From: Cohaesibacter celericrescens
GTDB taxonomy: Bacteria; Pseudomonadota; Alphaproteobacteria; Rhizobiales; Cohaesibacteraceae
NCBI RefSeq assembly: GCF_002866925.1
Contig: NZ_PKUQ01000047.1
Span: forward strand, 124,001 to 188,000
Direction: 5' to 3'
DNA: 64,000 nt
Position numbers and translations under genes: made by a program. This document shows, piece by piece, positions 50,315 through 58,803 of the stretch; position 1 is the first letter of the stretch, and each line of letters begins with the position of its first letter. The notes beneath the pieces are model-generated. The model ran no database searches and had not been told where the DNA came from. It saw nothing but the letters and a program-made list of their open reading frames with translations.

Positions 50315-52825
50315 TCAAGCGGTGTCAGAAGTACGGTAAAACACGTCCTGATTGCTGTTTAATGCTGCAGCAAATCCCGATGGTGCGGTATTTGCGTTTT
50401 CACGTGGCTTGAGCCTGATGATTTTTGTGGTGTCGGGCATGAGATGGAAACCGCTGTCATCGGGGACAAAACATTGATCGGCGATACGCACATGGTAGGC
50501 GGCTCTTTGACTTGCGAGTGTCAGGAACCAGCCTTCGCCATCTTGATCAAGCTGCACGGTCAGGCCCACATCCTGCGGCTCTATCATTGCGCTTTGCGGG
50601 ACATGGAACCCCTCGGCAAGCATGGTCTTTGTATCATTGGCTGTGAGAAGCCGGGCAACGGTCAATTCATGCGCCAACGGGCCAAAGCGATAGGCATAGG
50701 AGGCATCAAAAAATGCGCCAAATAGCGTGTAGGCTGAAATTGATATTGATCCGTGTGCCGGGACTGACACGGGGGCTTGCCCGGCTGCTACGGGCACGGT
50801 GCCATTGCGTAATGATTGGATGGATAAGGTGCCGTCAATCGGCACGGGCGCGTCATTGACTATATGGGCTATCAGGCCATTGACGCCTTCGTCGCAAAGA
50901 ATGACGCGCAGGGGACGATTGGCTCGGCGGAGTGCATAATAGAGTGACTTTGGCCGACCGACAGCATCCACCACACCCCAACCGGCTCCAACTATCAGGT
51001 CTTTCCAGAACCAAATCAGTGCACCGGCCGTGACTGAGCCGGGGCGGCGCCATTCATCTATGGTGCGTTCAACGACTTCGGCTACCACTGCGCGGGAAAG
51101 ATTGAGATAGCGCATCGGATCTTCAAGGCGTAGACGCAGCGGGTCGACACCAAAAAGATGGGCGAGATAGTACTCTCGTGTGTCTTCAAAATCCCATGAC
51201 GCACCGACATCACGGGGGACAGCCATCTTCCAGCGAGGATCATGCACCGGTGGAACGGGCAGAAAGGCATCGAGGGTGGGTTGCTCGGGTATGTTGGCAA
51301 AAGCGAGGCATTCGCTGGCAAAGCGCACCTCTGCCCTACGGGCATCCTCCAGTGGGCGACAATAGGCTCCGACCCCGTAATAATGGGTTGGTCCGCTGTT
51401 TGCGACAAAGGGCAAGCTGCCGCCGGAGGGTGAGGATGACACCAGAACCAAATCCGGACGAACGGCTTGTGCCACCGGGCGTACGCTGGTCTCGAACCAC
51501 GGAGTTGGATCAATGCGTGTCGGCAATCCCATCATGGCTGCTTGTTGGGCGATTTCGCTGCCACCACACAATATGGCCAAAGATGGCGAGGCCTGCAACC
51601 GCCCAAGGAGCTGTTTGACTTCCTCTTCCAGCAGGGCGCACCATTCCGCACTCTTGGCTGGATAATCAAAATTGGCCAGCATCAGATCCTGCCAGATCAG
51701 GATACCCATTTCATCACACAAAGCATAAAAGGCATCCGCCTCATACACAAAGGTGCCACCAATCCGCAGCATCGTGATGTGGGCCTCATGGACAAGGTCC
51801 AGCGCCTTTGCCAGTGTCTCCCTGTCATTGGGTAACGCAACCGGATCGGGCGGTGTCCAGACTGCGCCGCGGCAAAAGATCGGCACACCATTGATAACAA
51901 GTTGGAAGTCTTTACCATCGGAGCCGTGATCAATGGCGATGTGGCGAAAGCCGACCCGTCCCAATGATTTGTTCTGATCATCAATGCGCAAGGTGACAGT
52001 ATGCAGAACAGCGTCGCCATAGCCATTCGGCCACCAGCGTTCCACGTCTGGAATGACAAGTCGGGCGACAAACTGGGTTGGGGTCGTTGCGGATAGGGGG
52101 GCTGTGATGCCGGAGCACTCGATGGTCGCGGTTGTGCCCGCAAAAGGTGAGGCGAGCGTCAGAGTTACGTCCAAAATGCCGGTTTTCCCCTCGAGATTGG
52201 CCCGCAATTTTGTATCAATAATCTGGAATTCTTCCCCTCTGGGGATCAGCTTAATCGGGCGCCACGGACCAATGATATCAAAGGCCGGACACCAACCCGG
52301 CATATGCCCGATCAAGGTCGTGCGCACCAGCCGCAAACGCTGGTCATCCATCATGCGCGGTTTCCAGCGCGCGCGTGGGCCGGTCAAACCGTCCAGATGT
52401 GCATCCAGACTGCGAAAGACGATCATAAGCACCTCGCCACCTAGGAGGTCGACATCGACCTCATGGCGAAGGAACATTGAAGAGGAGGTAAAGAGAAGGG
52501 CTCCTTGGAGATAGACTTCAGCGATGGTCGCTAGCCCTTCAAAGACAAGGGTGGCTTTGCCCTTGGCGGCTAGGGTGTGCCGGTACCAGATGTCTTTGTC
52601 ATGCAGCGGCGTCGGGGCGTTGCGATGCCACTGGCCCTGCGCTTCAAGAGCCGTTGCTGCGGTGCCGGGGCAGGGGGCAGCTATCCAGTCGGCATTTTGC
52701 AAAGCGGGGCTGGTGGGTGCCAATGCCATGCTAGGCGCTAGCACCAGTTGCCACCCACTGGTGAGCGTTTGGCCGGTGTGCTTGGCGACGCAATCTGGCT
52801 CGTTTCGCGGGGTGCCTCTCATCAT
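50315..52825 (-). CDS. GH2-family beta-mannosidase-like protein
   Basis: A protein of 836 residues from the ATG at 52825, supported by TGAGGA five bases upstream. An in-frame ATG at 52855 lies inside the previous gene. GH2 layout: jelly roll, immunoglobulin-like domain, TIM barrel and C-terminal sandwich. [13 protein letters not shown] and [10 protein letters not shown] are beta-mannosidase-type blocks. Acid/base Glu424 sits in GGSE instead of the usual GNNE or GNE, and the presumed nucleophile Glu505 in RFASECLAF instead of [14 protein letters not shown] and [13 protein letters not shown] follow the family. No signal peptide, so cytoplasmic. The altered motifs leave activity open. It is unusual next to carrier-protein genes. 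Confidence 0.86.
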   Translation of the reverse strand: MMRGTPRNEPDCVAKHTGQTLTSGWQLVLAPSMALAPTSPALQNADWIAAPCPGTAATALEAQGQWHRNAPTPLHDKDIWYRHTLAAKGKATLVFEGLATIAEVYLQGALLFTSSSMFLRHEVDVDLLGGEVLMIVFRSLDAHLDGLTGPRARWKPRMMDDQRLRLVRTTLIGHMPGWCPAFDIIGPWRPIKLIPRGEEFQIIDTKLRANLEGKTGILDVTLTLASPFAGTTATIECSGITAPLSATTPTQFVARLVIPDVERWWPNGYGDAVLHTVTLRIDDQNKSLGRVGFRHIAIDHGSDGKDFQLVINGVPIFCRGAVWTPPDPVALPNDRETLAKALDLVHEAHITMLRIGGTFVYEADAFYALCDEMGILIWQDLMLANFDYPAKSAEWCALLEEEVKQLLGRLQASPSLAILCGGSEIAQQAAMMGLPTRIDPTPWFETSVRPVAQAVRPDLVLVSSSPSGGSLPFVANSGPTHYYGVGAYCRPLEDARRAEVRFASECLAFANIPEQPTLDAFLPVPPVHDPRWKMAVPRDVGASWDFEDTREYYLAHLFGVDPLRLRLEDPMRYLNLSRAVVAEVVERTIDEWRRPGSVTAGALIWFWKDLIVGAGWGVVDAVGRPKSLYYALRRANRPLRVILCDEGVNGLIAHIVNDAPVPIDGTLSIQSLRNGTVPVAAGQAPVSVPAHGSISISAYTLFGAFFDASYAYRFGPLAHELTVARLLTANDTKTMLAEGFHVPQSAMIEPQDVGLTVQLDQDGEGWFLTLASQRAAYHVRIADQCFVPDDSGFHLMPDTTKIIRLKPRENANTAPSGFAAALNSNQDVFYRTSDTA

Positions 52826-52832
52826 TTGTTCC

Positions 52833-53807
52833 TCAGGCCACGGCCCAGCTGTCAAGCGCCTGCATTACAATCCCATAGTCTTGGGTCATCAGATCAATCG
52901 ACTCAGAAAGACCATCAAACCGCTTGCGGGCCATAGCCCGTGCCAGTTTGAATTGCATGGCCTTGGCCACGTCTGAAATCCGTAAACAAGCCTCTGTCGC
53001 TTCAGCCAACCCCTGCTCACCATGCTGGCTCAACCACTGCAGATGATCGGATAACAATTCATAATTCGCACCGATTTGGCGCAGTGTGCCAAAGGCATAT
53101 GTGTGAAAATAGTCCGGACTGCGCGTGCCAAGATCTTCTGCATGACTGGCAAAGGCATTTTGGTAGGCTTTAAACGGGTTTTCTTTGGGGCGTCGCAACA
53201 GATGACGCTTTAGAATATCACAGGCCGCTGCGGGGAGGTTTTCGAGCACCTCGGGTGGTTCGAATTTTACGAACTCGGCATAGGGAAATAGCGGCAGGCC
53301 CTTGGCAGTTTCTTCCGGGTGGAAGATCGCATCATAGTCATCCCCGTCCAGAGCAAAAAGGCCTGCATTGTGGAAGTATTCCAAACGCTTGCCTGCTGGA
53401 TCCAGTGCATTGATGCCGATGGTGGTTTTTGTATGGCTGATGCCATAGGTGATGCCTTGTGTGTCGGGCAGAGAGTAGGAATCAACCTCCACCAACGGCA
53501 AACGTCCACGCTCGATTTGTGCCGTGATATGGCCTTCTAACCGGTCAAATAACGAGAGCTCCTGCACGTCAAAACCGGCAAGTCTACGCATATCTTCGAG
53601 CGCGAATTTGAAGAAGGTAAATTGGTCGCCCTCAAAGTCTTGCGCGACGGTAAAGCCGAGCGTGGCGACCGGATCGTGTCCGGTCGCATGCATAATCTCT
53701 ATGAAAAGATCCACATAGCAGTTTGTCTCGGCCCAACGCCGCTCTGCATTGTGCAAAGGGCTTTGGCGATAGGAGCCGGGACGGACATTGGCAATGACCC
53801 GCTTCAT
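52833..53807 (-). CDS. DUF1839 family protein, possible carrier-protein-dependent acyltransferase
   Basis: A protein of 324 residues from the ATG at 53807, preceded by GGAGGA and starting 2 bp after the ligase stop. It belongs to the DUF1839 group that accompanies amino acid:carrier-protein ligases in alphaproteobacteria. The first 150 residues show Cys30 in ETNCYVDLF, Asp109 in [11 protein letters not shown] and His125 in GISHTKTT. This Cys/His/Asp spacing recalls the N-terminal domain of the butirosin acyltransferase BtrH (my inference, not an established assignment). The rest is helical. It could move the aminoacyl group from the carrier protein to its acceptor. Confidence 0.8.
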   Translation of the reverse strand: MKRVIANVRPGSYRQSPLHNAERRWAETNCYVDLFIEIMHATGHDPVATLGFTVAQDFEGDQFTFFKFALEDMRRLAGFDVQELSLFDRLEGHITAQIERGRLPLVEVDSYSLPDTQGITYGISHTKTTIGINALDPAGKRLEYFHNAGLFALDGDDYDAIFHPEETAKGLPLFPYAEFVKFEPPEVLENLPAAACDILKRHLLRRPKENPFKAYQNAFASHAEDLGTRSPDYFHTYAFGTLRQIGANYELLSDHLQWLSQHGEQGLAEATEACLRISDVAKAMQFKLARAMARKRFDGLSESIDLMTQDYGIVMQALDSWAVA

Positions 53808-53809
53808 GC

Positions 53810-54733
53810 CTAGTCCTCCCAAAGGAGCTTGCGCGTTGCAGCAGGCCATTTTTCGACGTCCGGCCCGTGATGACGGAACAGCGCCAGCGCCACCCGCTCA
53901 AGGCCAAACCCAATGCATGCGGAATGACAGGTGCGCCCATCCTCGAATTGCAAACCCCATGTTTGGCCGAAGTGATCCTGATGGTAGTTAAAGCTCAGGC
54001 AAGCAGTGGGAGTTTCCTCACTGTTAACAGGAATTAGGAGCTCGAATTTCAGCGCTTGTTCGCGTTGACTGATGGCCATCATTTTGCCGCCACGCCCGAA
54101 GAAGGGATCACTGGCCAAATCCAGATGACAGGGCAAGCCCAAGCCTTCGATCATGGTTTTGCCGCGCTCAAGCCAGCTTTCCCGGAAATCACAAACTTGT
54201 TCGGGTGTGCCAATGCGAACAAATTCCCGCATGCGGAACATTTGCATGCGCGCGGGATCTTTGGATGGTTCGTGACGGAAACAATAGGACGATAATTCAA
54301 ATAGGCGGCCATCATCGGGCACAGCGCCTTGCTGGGCGACGGTGGGGTAGAGCGGATAACAGGCCGCTGGTGTCAAAAAGACATCCGTGGGTGTTTGCAA
54401 GTCACTCCAGTCTTCGCCCGCTTCAAGCATGCCCAAAAGTTTGGCATGATCACGATCGGAGCCTTCAAAGGAGTGGACCCCTCCCGCTAGATGGGGAAAG
54501 CTTTTTAAATAGCCGCTTTTTTCTAAGGTTTTTCGGCCCATTCCAGGGGGGAAATGGATGCGTGTCGCCTTGTCTGGCGCACCCAGCCGCCTCACCAGCA
54601 ATTCAAAGCGTTCAATCACGTCTTCGAAAATGCCCGAACGGCCATAAAGGCCGTCGACGCCAGAGTCGAACAGGAGGTTATTCTCCAGCATAGCCTCTAG
54701 CAACGAGTCGTCATGATGGTCTAATCCGCACAT
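53810..54733 (-). CDS. Amino acid:[carrier protein] ligase
   Basis: Class II aminoacyl-tRNA-synthetase-like enzyme of 307 residues that lacks a tRNA-binding domain. It activates an amino acid with ATP and loads it on a carrier-protein phosphopantetheine arm. Motif 2 is [18 protein letters not shown] (Arg153), and motif 3 is [12 protein letters not shown] (Arg280). The zinc ligands Cys125 (AACYPLYP), Glu170 (RMREFVR) and Cys273 (HSACIG) each lie six residues below Cys131/Glu176/Cys279, which I recall for the Bradyrhizobium enzyme. Known members prefer glycine or alanine. The carrier protein at 56147 is the natural partner. GAGG lies eight bases before the ATG, and the gene starts 3 bp after the dehydrogenase stop. 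Confidence 0.93.
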   Translation of the reverse strand: MCGLDHHDDSLLEAMLENNLLFDSGVDGLYGRSGIFEDVIERFELLVRRLGAPDKATRIHFPPGMGRKTLEKSGYLKSFPHLAGGVHSFEGSDRDHAKLLGMLEAGEDWSDLQTPTDVFLTPAACYPLYPTVAQQGAVPDDGRLFELSSYCFRHEPSKDPARMQMFRMREFVRIGTPEQVCDFRESWLERGKTMIEGLGLPCHLDLASDPFFGRGGKMMAISQREQALKFELLIPVNSEETPTACLSFNYHQDHFGQTWGLQFEDGRTCHSACIGFGLERVALALFRHHGPDVEKWPAATRKLLWED

Positions 54734-54736
54734 ACT

Positions 54737-55945
54737 TTAAGCCTCGAGTTGGGCGTTGAAGCGGCTCATGAGAAGGAGCGTCGCTGTGTTTGAACTGACC
54801 CGATCGTTGTTGATCATGATGGGGCCGGAGGCAAGGTCGCGGTAGTGACGCGCGACACTGAAGGGAGTGTGATTTTTATAACCGGCTATGCCGGTGATCA
54901 GCAGGGCCATGCGCACGACTTCGTTGGCCGTGTTGCTGCTGGAAACCTTCAGTGTATTGATTTCGGTGGCATAATGCATCGAAGACAGCGCGTCTTCATT
55001 CTCAACAACGGCTTCATTGTGACGAATGGCAGAAATCAAGTTGCCCTTCAATTCCTGAAGGCGCGCCACAGCATCGGCCAGACGCAGAGCGCCGGGAGGT
55101 GTGAAGGTTGGGTTGCGCTTGACGGATGCCTTAACAAACGCCTGCGCACGACGGATTGCATCGGAAGCGATACCGAACCAGATGGCGCTCCAATAGATAT
55201 GTGTTGCTGCCAGCATGGATTGGGCTGCAATTTCGGAGAATGGCTGCGGGAAGACTTCCTCTGCATCGCCTTCGCATTTGAGGATATAGCCGTTGGAGCA
55301 CGTGCCTCGCATGCCCATGGTGTCCCAGTCCGAAGTTTTCTCAAGGGTATAATGCTCTTTTGGCACGGCGATCATTACTTGATCGGAGCTGGCCGACTGG
55401 GGAGACCGGCGGCAAGTGGCCAGAATGGCGTCACAATAGTCGCCATAGGAAATGCATGTGGCTTCCTTGGTCATTCTATAGCGCCCGTCTGTCACTTCAA
55501 CCGCGCATGTGCTGTTGCGCAGATCTCCACCGATGCCTGCCTCGGTGGTTGCTGACCCCATCAACAGCTGTTCATCGCAAATGCGCCGCATAAAAGCATG
55601 GTACCATTCGGTTTTGATGCCGTGGCTGACAATGGCTGCGACCTTGATCTGATGCATCGCATAGATCATGGCGCTGGAGCCACATGCTTGTGCGAGCTCG
55701 ATGATGAGATTGGAAATAGCCATCATGTCGAGGCCCTCACCACCAAATTCAACTGGAATAGCAACGCCGAGCAGCCGTTCTTTTTTCAGGGCTTGGAAAG
55801 TGTCAATTGGAAAAATGCCATCGCGGTCAACTTTTGTTGCTGTTTTGGCTGCAATATTTTCAGCGACGCGGCGCATTCGTACCATAGGGCTTTCTTGTTG
55901 GACGGCCTCAACGGCACTGTCCAAAGTCTCTAAAGCATATGTCAT
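54737..55945 (-). CDS. Acyl-CoA-dehydrogenase-like flavoprotein
   Basis: A protein of 402 residues with the three-domain acyl-CoA dehydrogenase fold: N-terminal helices (FQALKKERLLGVAIPVEFGG), middle barrel (LMGSATTEAGIGGDLRN) and C-terminal helices. The usual catalytic Glu near the C-terminus (YEG-T motif) is replaced, the region reading GPIMINNDRVSSNTA. The alternative Glu position of isovaleryl-type enzymes is also not seen. It lies between the carrier protein and the aminoacyl ligase, so its substrate is probably an acyl or aminoacyl group on the carrier protein rather than CoA (inference). Upstream ribosome site weak. Confidence 0.88.
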   Translation of the reverse strand: MTYALETLDSAVEAVQQESPMVRMRRVAENIAAKTATKVDRDGIFPIDTFQALKKERLLGVAIPVEFGGEGLDMMAISNLIIELAQACGSSAMIYAMHQIKVAAIVSHGIKTEWYHAFMRRICDEQLLMGSATTEAGIGGDLRNSTCAVEVTDGRYRMTKEATCISYGDYCDAILATCRRSPQSASSDQVMIAVPKEHYTLEKTSDWDTMGMRGTCSNGYILKCEGDAEEVFPQPFSEIAAQSMLAATHIYWSAIWFGIASDAIRRAQAFVKASVKRNPTFTPPGALRLADAVARLQELKGNLISAIRHNEAVVENEDALSSMHYATEINTLKVSSSNTANEVVRMALLITGIAGYKNHTPFSVARHYRDLASGPIMINNDRVSSNTATLLLMSRFNAQLEA

Positions 55946-56146
55946 CTGTTCAACCCACTAAAGCTATTCTCGCGGTAGCATGATTATTTCATGTTCGGAG
56001 AATTTGAATATCTTTCTGTTTCTCATCGTAATTTTCGCGACTGCTGTGTGCGGCGATTGGCATGGCTAGAGAGCGTGCCGTCCGTAAGGGTGACATGCTG
56101 CGTCTGGTGTGAGGGCGCTGCTCCACTGAGGATCGCCTGCCTGCGT

Positions 56147-56392
56147 TTAAGCTGCTTTTGAAACCAGTCCCGAAAGCGCCTCGGCGATATTCTCTAGGGA
56201 GGCGAAGGTTCTGCGAGTCAGGAGTGTTTCGGGCAGTTCGATATCGAAGGTTTCTTCGATGGCAAGCATCAGCTGCACAGACCCGAAAGACGAGAGCCCC
56301 GCATCATATAGATCTGCATCATCGGCAATGGTTGATACATCGCAGGGTAAAAAGGTGTTTTTTGCAAACAAGGCACGTACTTGATCAATCAT
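56147..56392 (-). CDS. Acyl carrier protein (stand-alone)
   Basis: Small acidic carrier protein of 81 residues from the ATG at 56392; a GTG at 56407 is possible. The phosphopantetheine site is Ser35 in DAGLSSFGSVQLM, where SSF replaces the usual DSL. The four-helix pattern of ACPs fits. First gene of the operon, separated from the dehydrogenase gene by 201 bp that contain no other gene. Likely acceptor for the amino acid:carrier-protein ligase at 53810. Not the fatty-acid AcpP, judging by sequence and context. Confidence 0.88.
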   Translation of the reverse strand: MIDQVRALFAKNTFLPCDVSTIADDADLYDAGLSSFGSVQLMLAIEETFDIELPETLLTRRTFASLENIAEALSGLVSKAA

Positions 56393-56636
56393 GAGGATAA
56401 TCCACACAGATGGTTGTTAAATGATCATCCTAAGTTACTTAGAGTTTTATTCCATTTGGTGAATTGAAAGGGTTAACGCTTTGTTTTTTGGGAAAATTTT
56501 ACTCAATATTTGGTTTTATATTACCAAGACGTAAATCTCGAAAATCCGGTAAGATAAAAACTTGTGAGGTCTTGTATCGGCGGGCAGGACACTGGCGTTC
56601 ACGGGTGTGCTGAGAGGCACATGAAATCCATTGGTC

Positions 56637-58586
56637 TCAAGCCACTTTGGATTTTGATTTGAGAGACTGGAGCACATCAAGCACAGCGTGGCTTTCGACA
56701 GGGCGCGAGAAATAGAAGCCTTGGACAAAGTCCGCACCCAATGCGTTCAAGATATCGAGTTCATCTGCCGTTTCAACACCTTCGGCAATGCTCTTCAGCC
56801 CCATATCTTTGGCAAAGGTGAGTAGCGATTTTACAATCTTGTAGTTGGTGCTGCCTACACTGATCTTCGAGATGAAGCTACGATCGATTTTGATCGTGTT
56901 CAATGGGAGGGCATGCAGTCGGGAAAGATTGGAATAACCGGTTCCAAAATCATCAAGGGAAATCGAACACCCCATTTGACGCAGCTTGTCGAGCATATTT
57001 TGTGCTTGTGACAGGTCTTCACCCAGAGCTGTTTCTGTCACTTCGAAATCGATATTCCGGGGACTGATCTGACACCGGCCAATAATTGCCATGAGCTTCA
57101 GAATGGTCAATTCACTTGAGATGTCATGCGCTGAAAGATTGAAAGACAGGCGTATGTTTGCTGGCCAGTCAACCGCTTCTGCAAGCGATTTTTCGAACAT
57201 TGTGCATGTGATTGCACTGATGATTCCTGCTTGCTCTGCAATGGGAACAAATTCACTGGGAGGTACCCATCCCAATGAGGGGCTTTGCCAACGGGCCAAC
57301 GCCTCCATGGCAACAACCTGATTGGTTTTTGCATCAATGATGGGCTGGAAAACTGGATGAATTTCTTCATTCAGATCCGCCACCTTGAGGGTGTGCAATA
57401 TCTCTGCTTCCCGATGGAAGCCTTTTGCATGATCCCAGGAAAACAGCTGGCAGGTGCCGCGATCGAACCTCTTGCCCCGGTATAAAGCGTGATCTGCCTG
57501 GTCCAACAATTCTGCAGCTGTTGTGTCTTTGATTGATCTAGTTGCGATGCCGACAGTGCCTGAGACCGCAACGGTAAGGTCCCCAATTTTAAAGGGGGCT
57601 TTCAAGGCTGTGCAGAGCTGATTTCCAAATGCGCGAAGGCCTTCTTCATCTGCGACATCCATTACAATAAAGGCGAATTCATCCCCACCAAGGCGAAAGA
57701 GGCAATAGTTTGTTCTGGTTTGCTGCAAAGATTGCAGTCGAGATCCTACTGCGTGTAGAAGCTTATCACCAATCTGGTGGCCATAAAGATCATTCACAGG
57801 CTTGAAGCCATCGAGATCAATGATGCCAGCCGCAAGGCTATGGTGACTGATGTCTTGGTCTCGTATCCGCTTTTCGAGCTGAGTATGAAAGGCGCGCCGG
57901 TTGGCAAGCCCCGTCAAACTGTCGATATTGGCCAATTGTTCGTTTTCGTTTATCAGAGCAAGGGACCTCTGTTGTTCCTGAATCATGCCACAAAAATTTT
58001 TGTTGTTGATGTGCATGATTATCAGCATGCCCACACATACGATTGATACGTTAAGTGCCGTTGCAGAGAAGAACGCAATATTCTGAGAAACGAAAAAAAG
58101 AATAAATGTGCCATTCACAATTACGGTAACGAACTTTGCAGCTTGTGGCAGGTATGACAGGCAAAATATGCAAGAAATGACTGTAATTGCCATGTAAAAT
58201 GCCACATGAGAACGCTGGTAAGCGTTTCCATAGTCAAACAATAATACAGCCCAACTGGAAAAGAAAATCGACAGAATGACCGCATTTCTATTTATTGAAT
58301 TCAGACGACGGACCAAAGTTTCAACTTTGAGTTCATCAGGCCGAATTTGCCACCAGCTTACGGCTCTTATTATGCTGAGGATGGTTAGAATGCATGGCGT
58401 ATAGAGGGTCAGATAATCTGGAGCGATACCGAAGTGGGTATAGGCAAGGGCCCATGAGCTGAAAAGCAAAATGAAATACATCAAAGGCAGATGACGGGAC
58501 ATCGCTTTGGTTTGGGCGCGGATCAAAACGGGATCTGAATCATCAATTTTGAACAGATTTTCTAATTTATTTAGAAAAGTTCCCAT
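56637..58586 (-). CDS. Membrane GGDEF-EAL cyclic-di-GMP signalling protein
   Basis: A protein of 649 residues. The N-terminal part (about 30-195) has five or six membrane spans without a recognised sensory family. A GGDEF domain (about 220-385) has an intact GGDEF at 300-304 and no RxxD inhibitory site just before it. An EAL domain (about 400-640) has EAL at 428-430 and the DDFGTGYSN loop. Both activities could therefore exist, making or breaking cyclic di-GMP. Not obviously part of the carrier-protein operon: 244 bp without a terminator separates it from the ACP gene. Confidence 0.94.
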   Translation of the reverse strand: MGTFLNKLENLFKIDDSDPVLIRAQTKAMSRHLPLMYFILLFSSWALAYTHFGIAPDYLTLYTPCILTILSIIRAVSWWQIRPDELKVETLVRRLNSINRNAVILSIFFSSWAVLLFDYGNAYQRSHVAFYMAITVISCIFCLSYLPQAAKFVTVIVNGTFILFFVSQNIAFFSATALNVSIVCVGMLIIMHINNKNFCGMIQEQQRSLALINENEQLANIDSLTGLANRRAFHTQLEKRIRDQDISHHSLAAGIIDLDGFKPVNDLYGHQIGDKLLHAVGSRLQSLQQTRTNYCLFRLGGDEFAFIVMDVADEEGLRAFGNQLCTALKAPFKIGDLTVAVSGTVGIATRSIKDTTAAELLDQADHALYRGKRFDRGTCQLFSWDHAKGFHREAEILHTLKVADLNEEIHPVFQPIIDAKTNQVVAMEALARWQSPSLGWVPPSEFVPIAEQAGIISAITCTMFEKSLAEAVDWPANIRLSFNLSAHDISSELTILKLMAIIGRCQISPRNIDFEVTETALGEDLSQAQNMLDKLRQMGCSISLDDFGTGYSNLSRLHALPLNTIKIDRSFISKISVGSTNYKIVKSLLTFAKDMGLKSIAEGVETADELDILNALGADFVQGFYFSRPVESHAVLDVLQSLKSKSKVA

Positions 58587-58774
58587 TATTAGTTTGCCTT
58601 TTTGCTCGTGCAGTTGACGCCGGAAATTCCAATATCAGGACAGAGTATATCGAACTGAGAAATATTTGGTAAACTCTGAAGATCTTTGGTTCAATTATTG
58701 AATTGAAGATCAAAGCAAATGCAATTTTTTTTATACTTTAATGCTTATTAAGCCCTTCCTCAGAGGAACCTGTG

Positions 58775-58788
58775 CTCACATCTGTGAG
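58775..58788. repeat. Short palindrome upstream of the GGDEF-EAL gene
   Basis: CTCACA-TC-TGTGAG is a perfect 6-bp inverted repeat 15 bp after the antiporter stop (minus strand), within the 217-bp gap before the GGDEF-EAL gene. It may be a weak terminator stem or a regulator site. The rest of the gap is A+T-rich with nothing else recognised. Confidence 0.4.
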
Positions 58789-58803
58789 ACGTCCATCAGG
58801 ACT

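Noticed and set aside
53810-54733. Seryl-tRNA synthetase fragment or pseudogene
   Set aside because: Length, zinc ligands and class II motifs match the stand-alone carrier-protein ligases, and a carrier protein gene is in the same operon.
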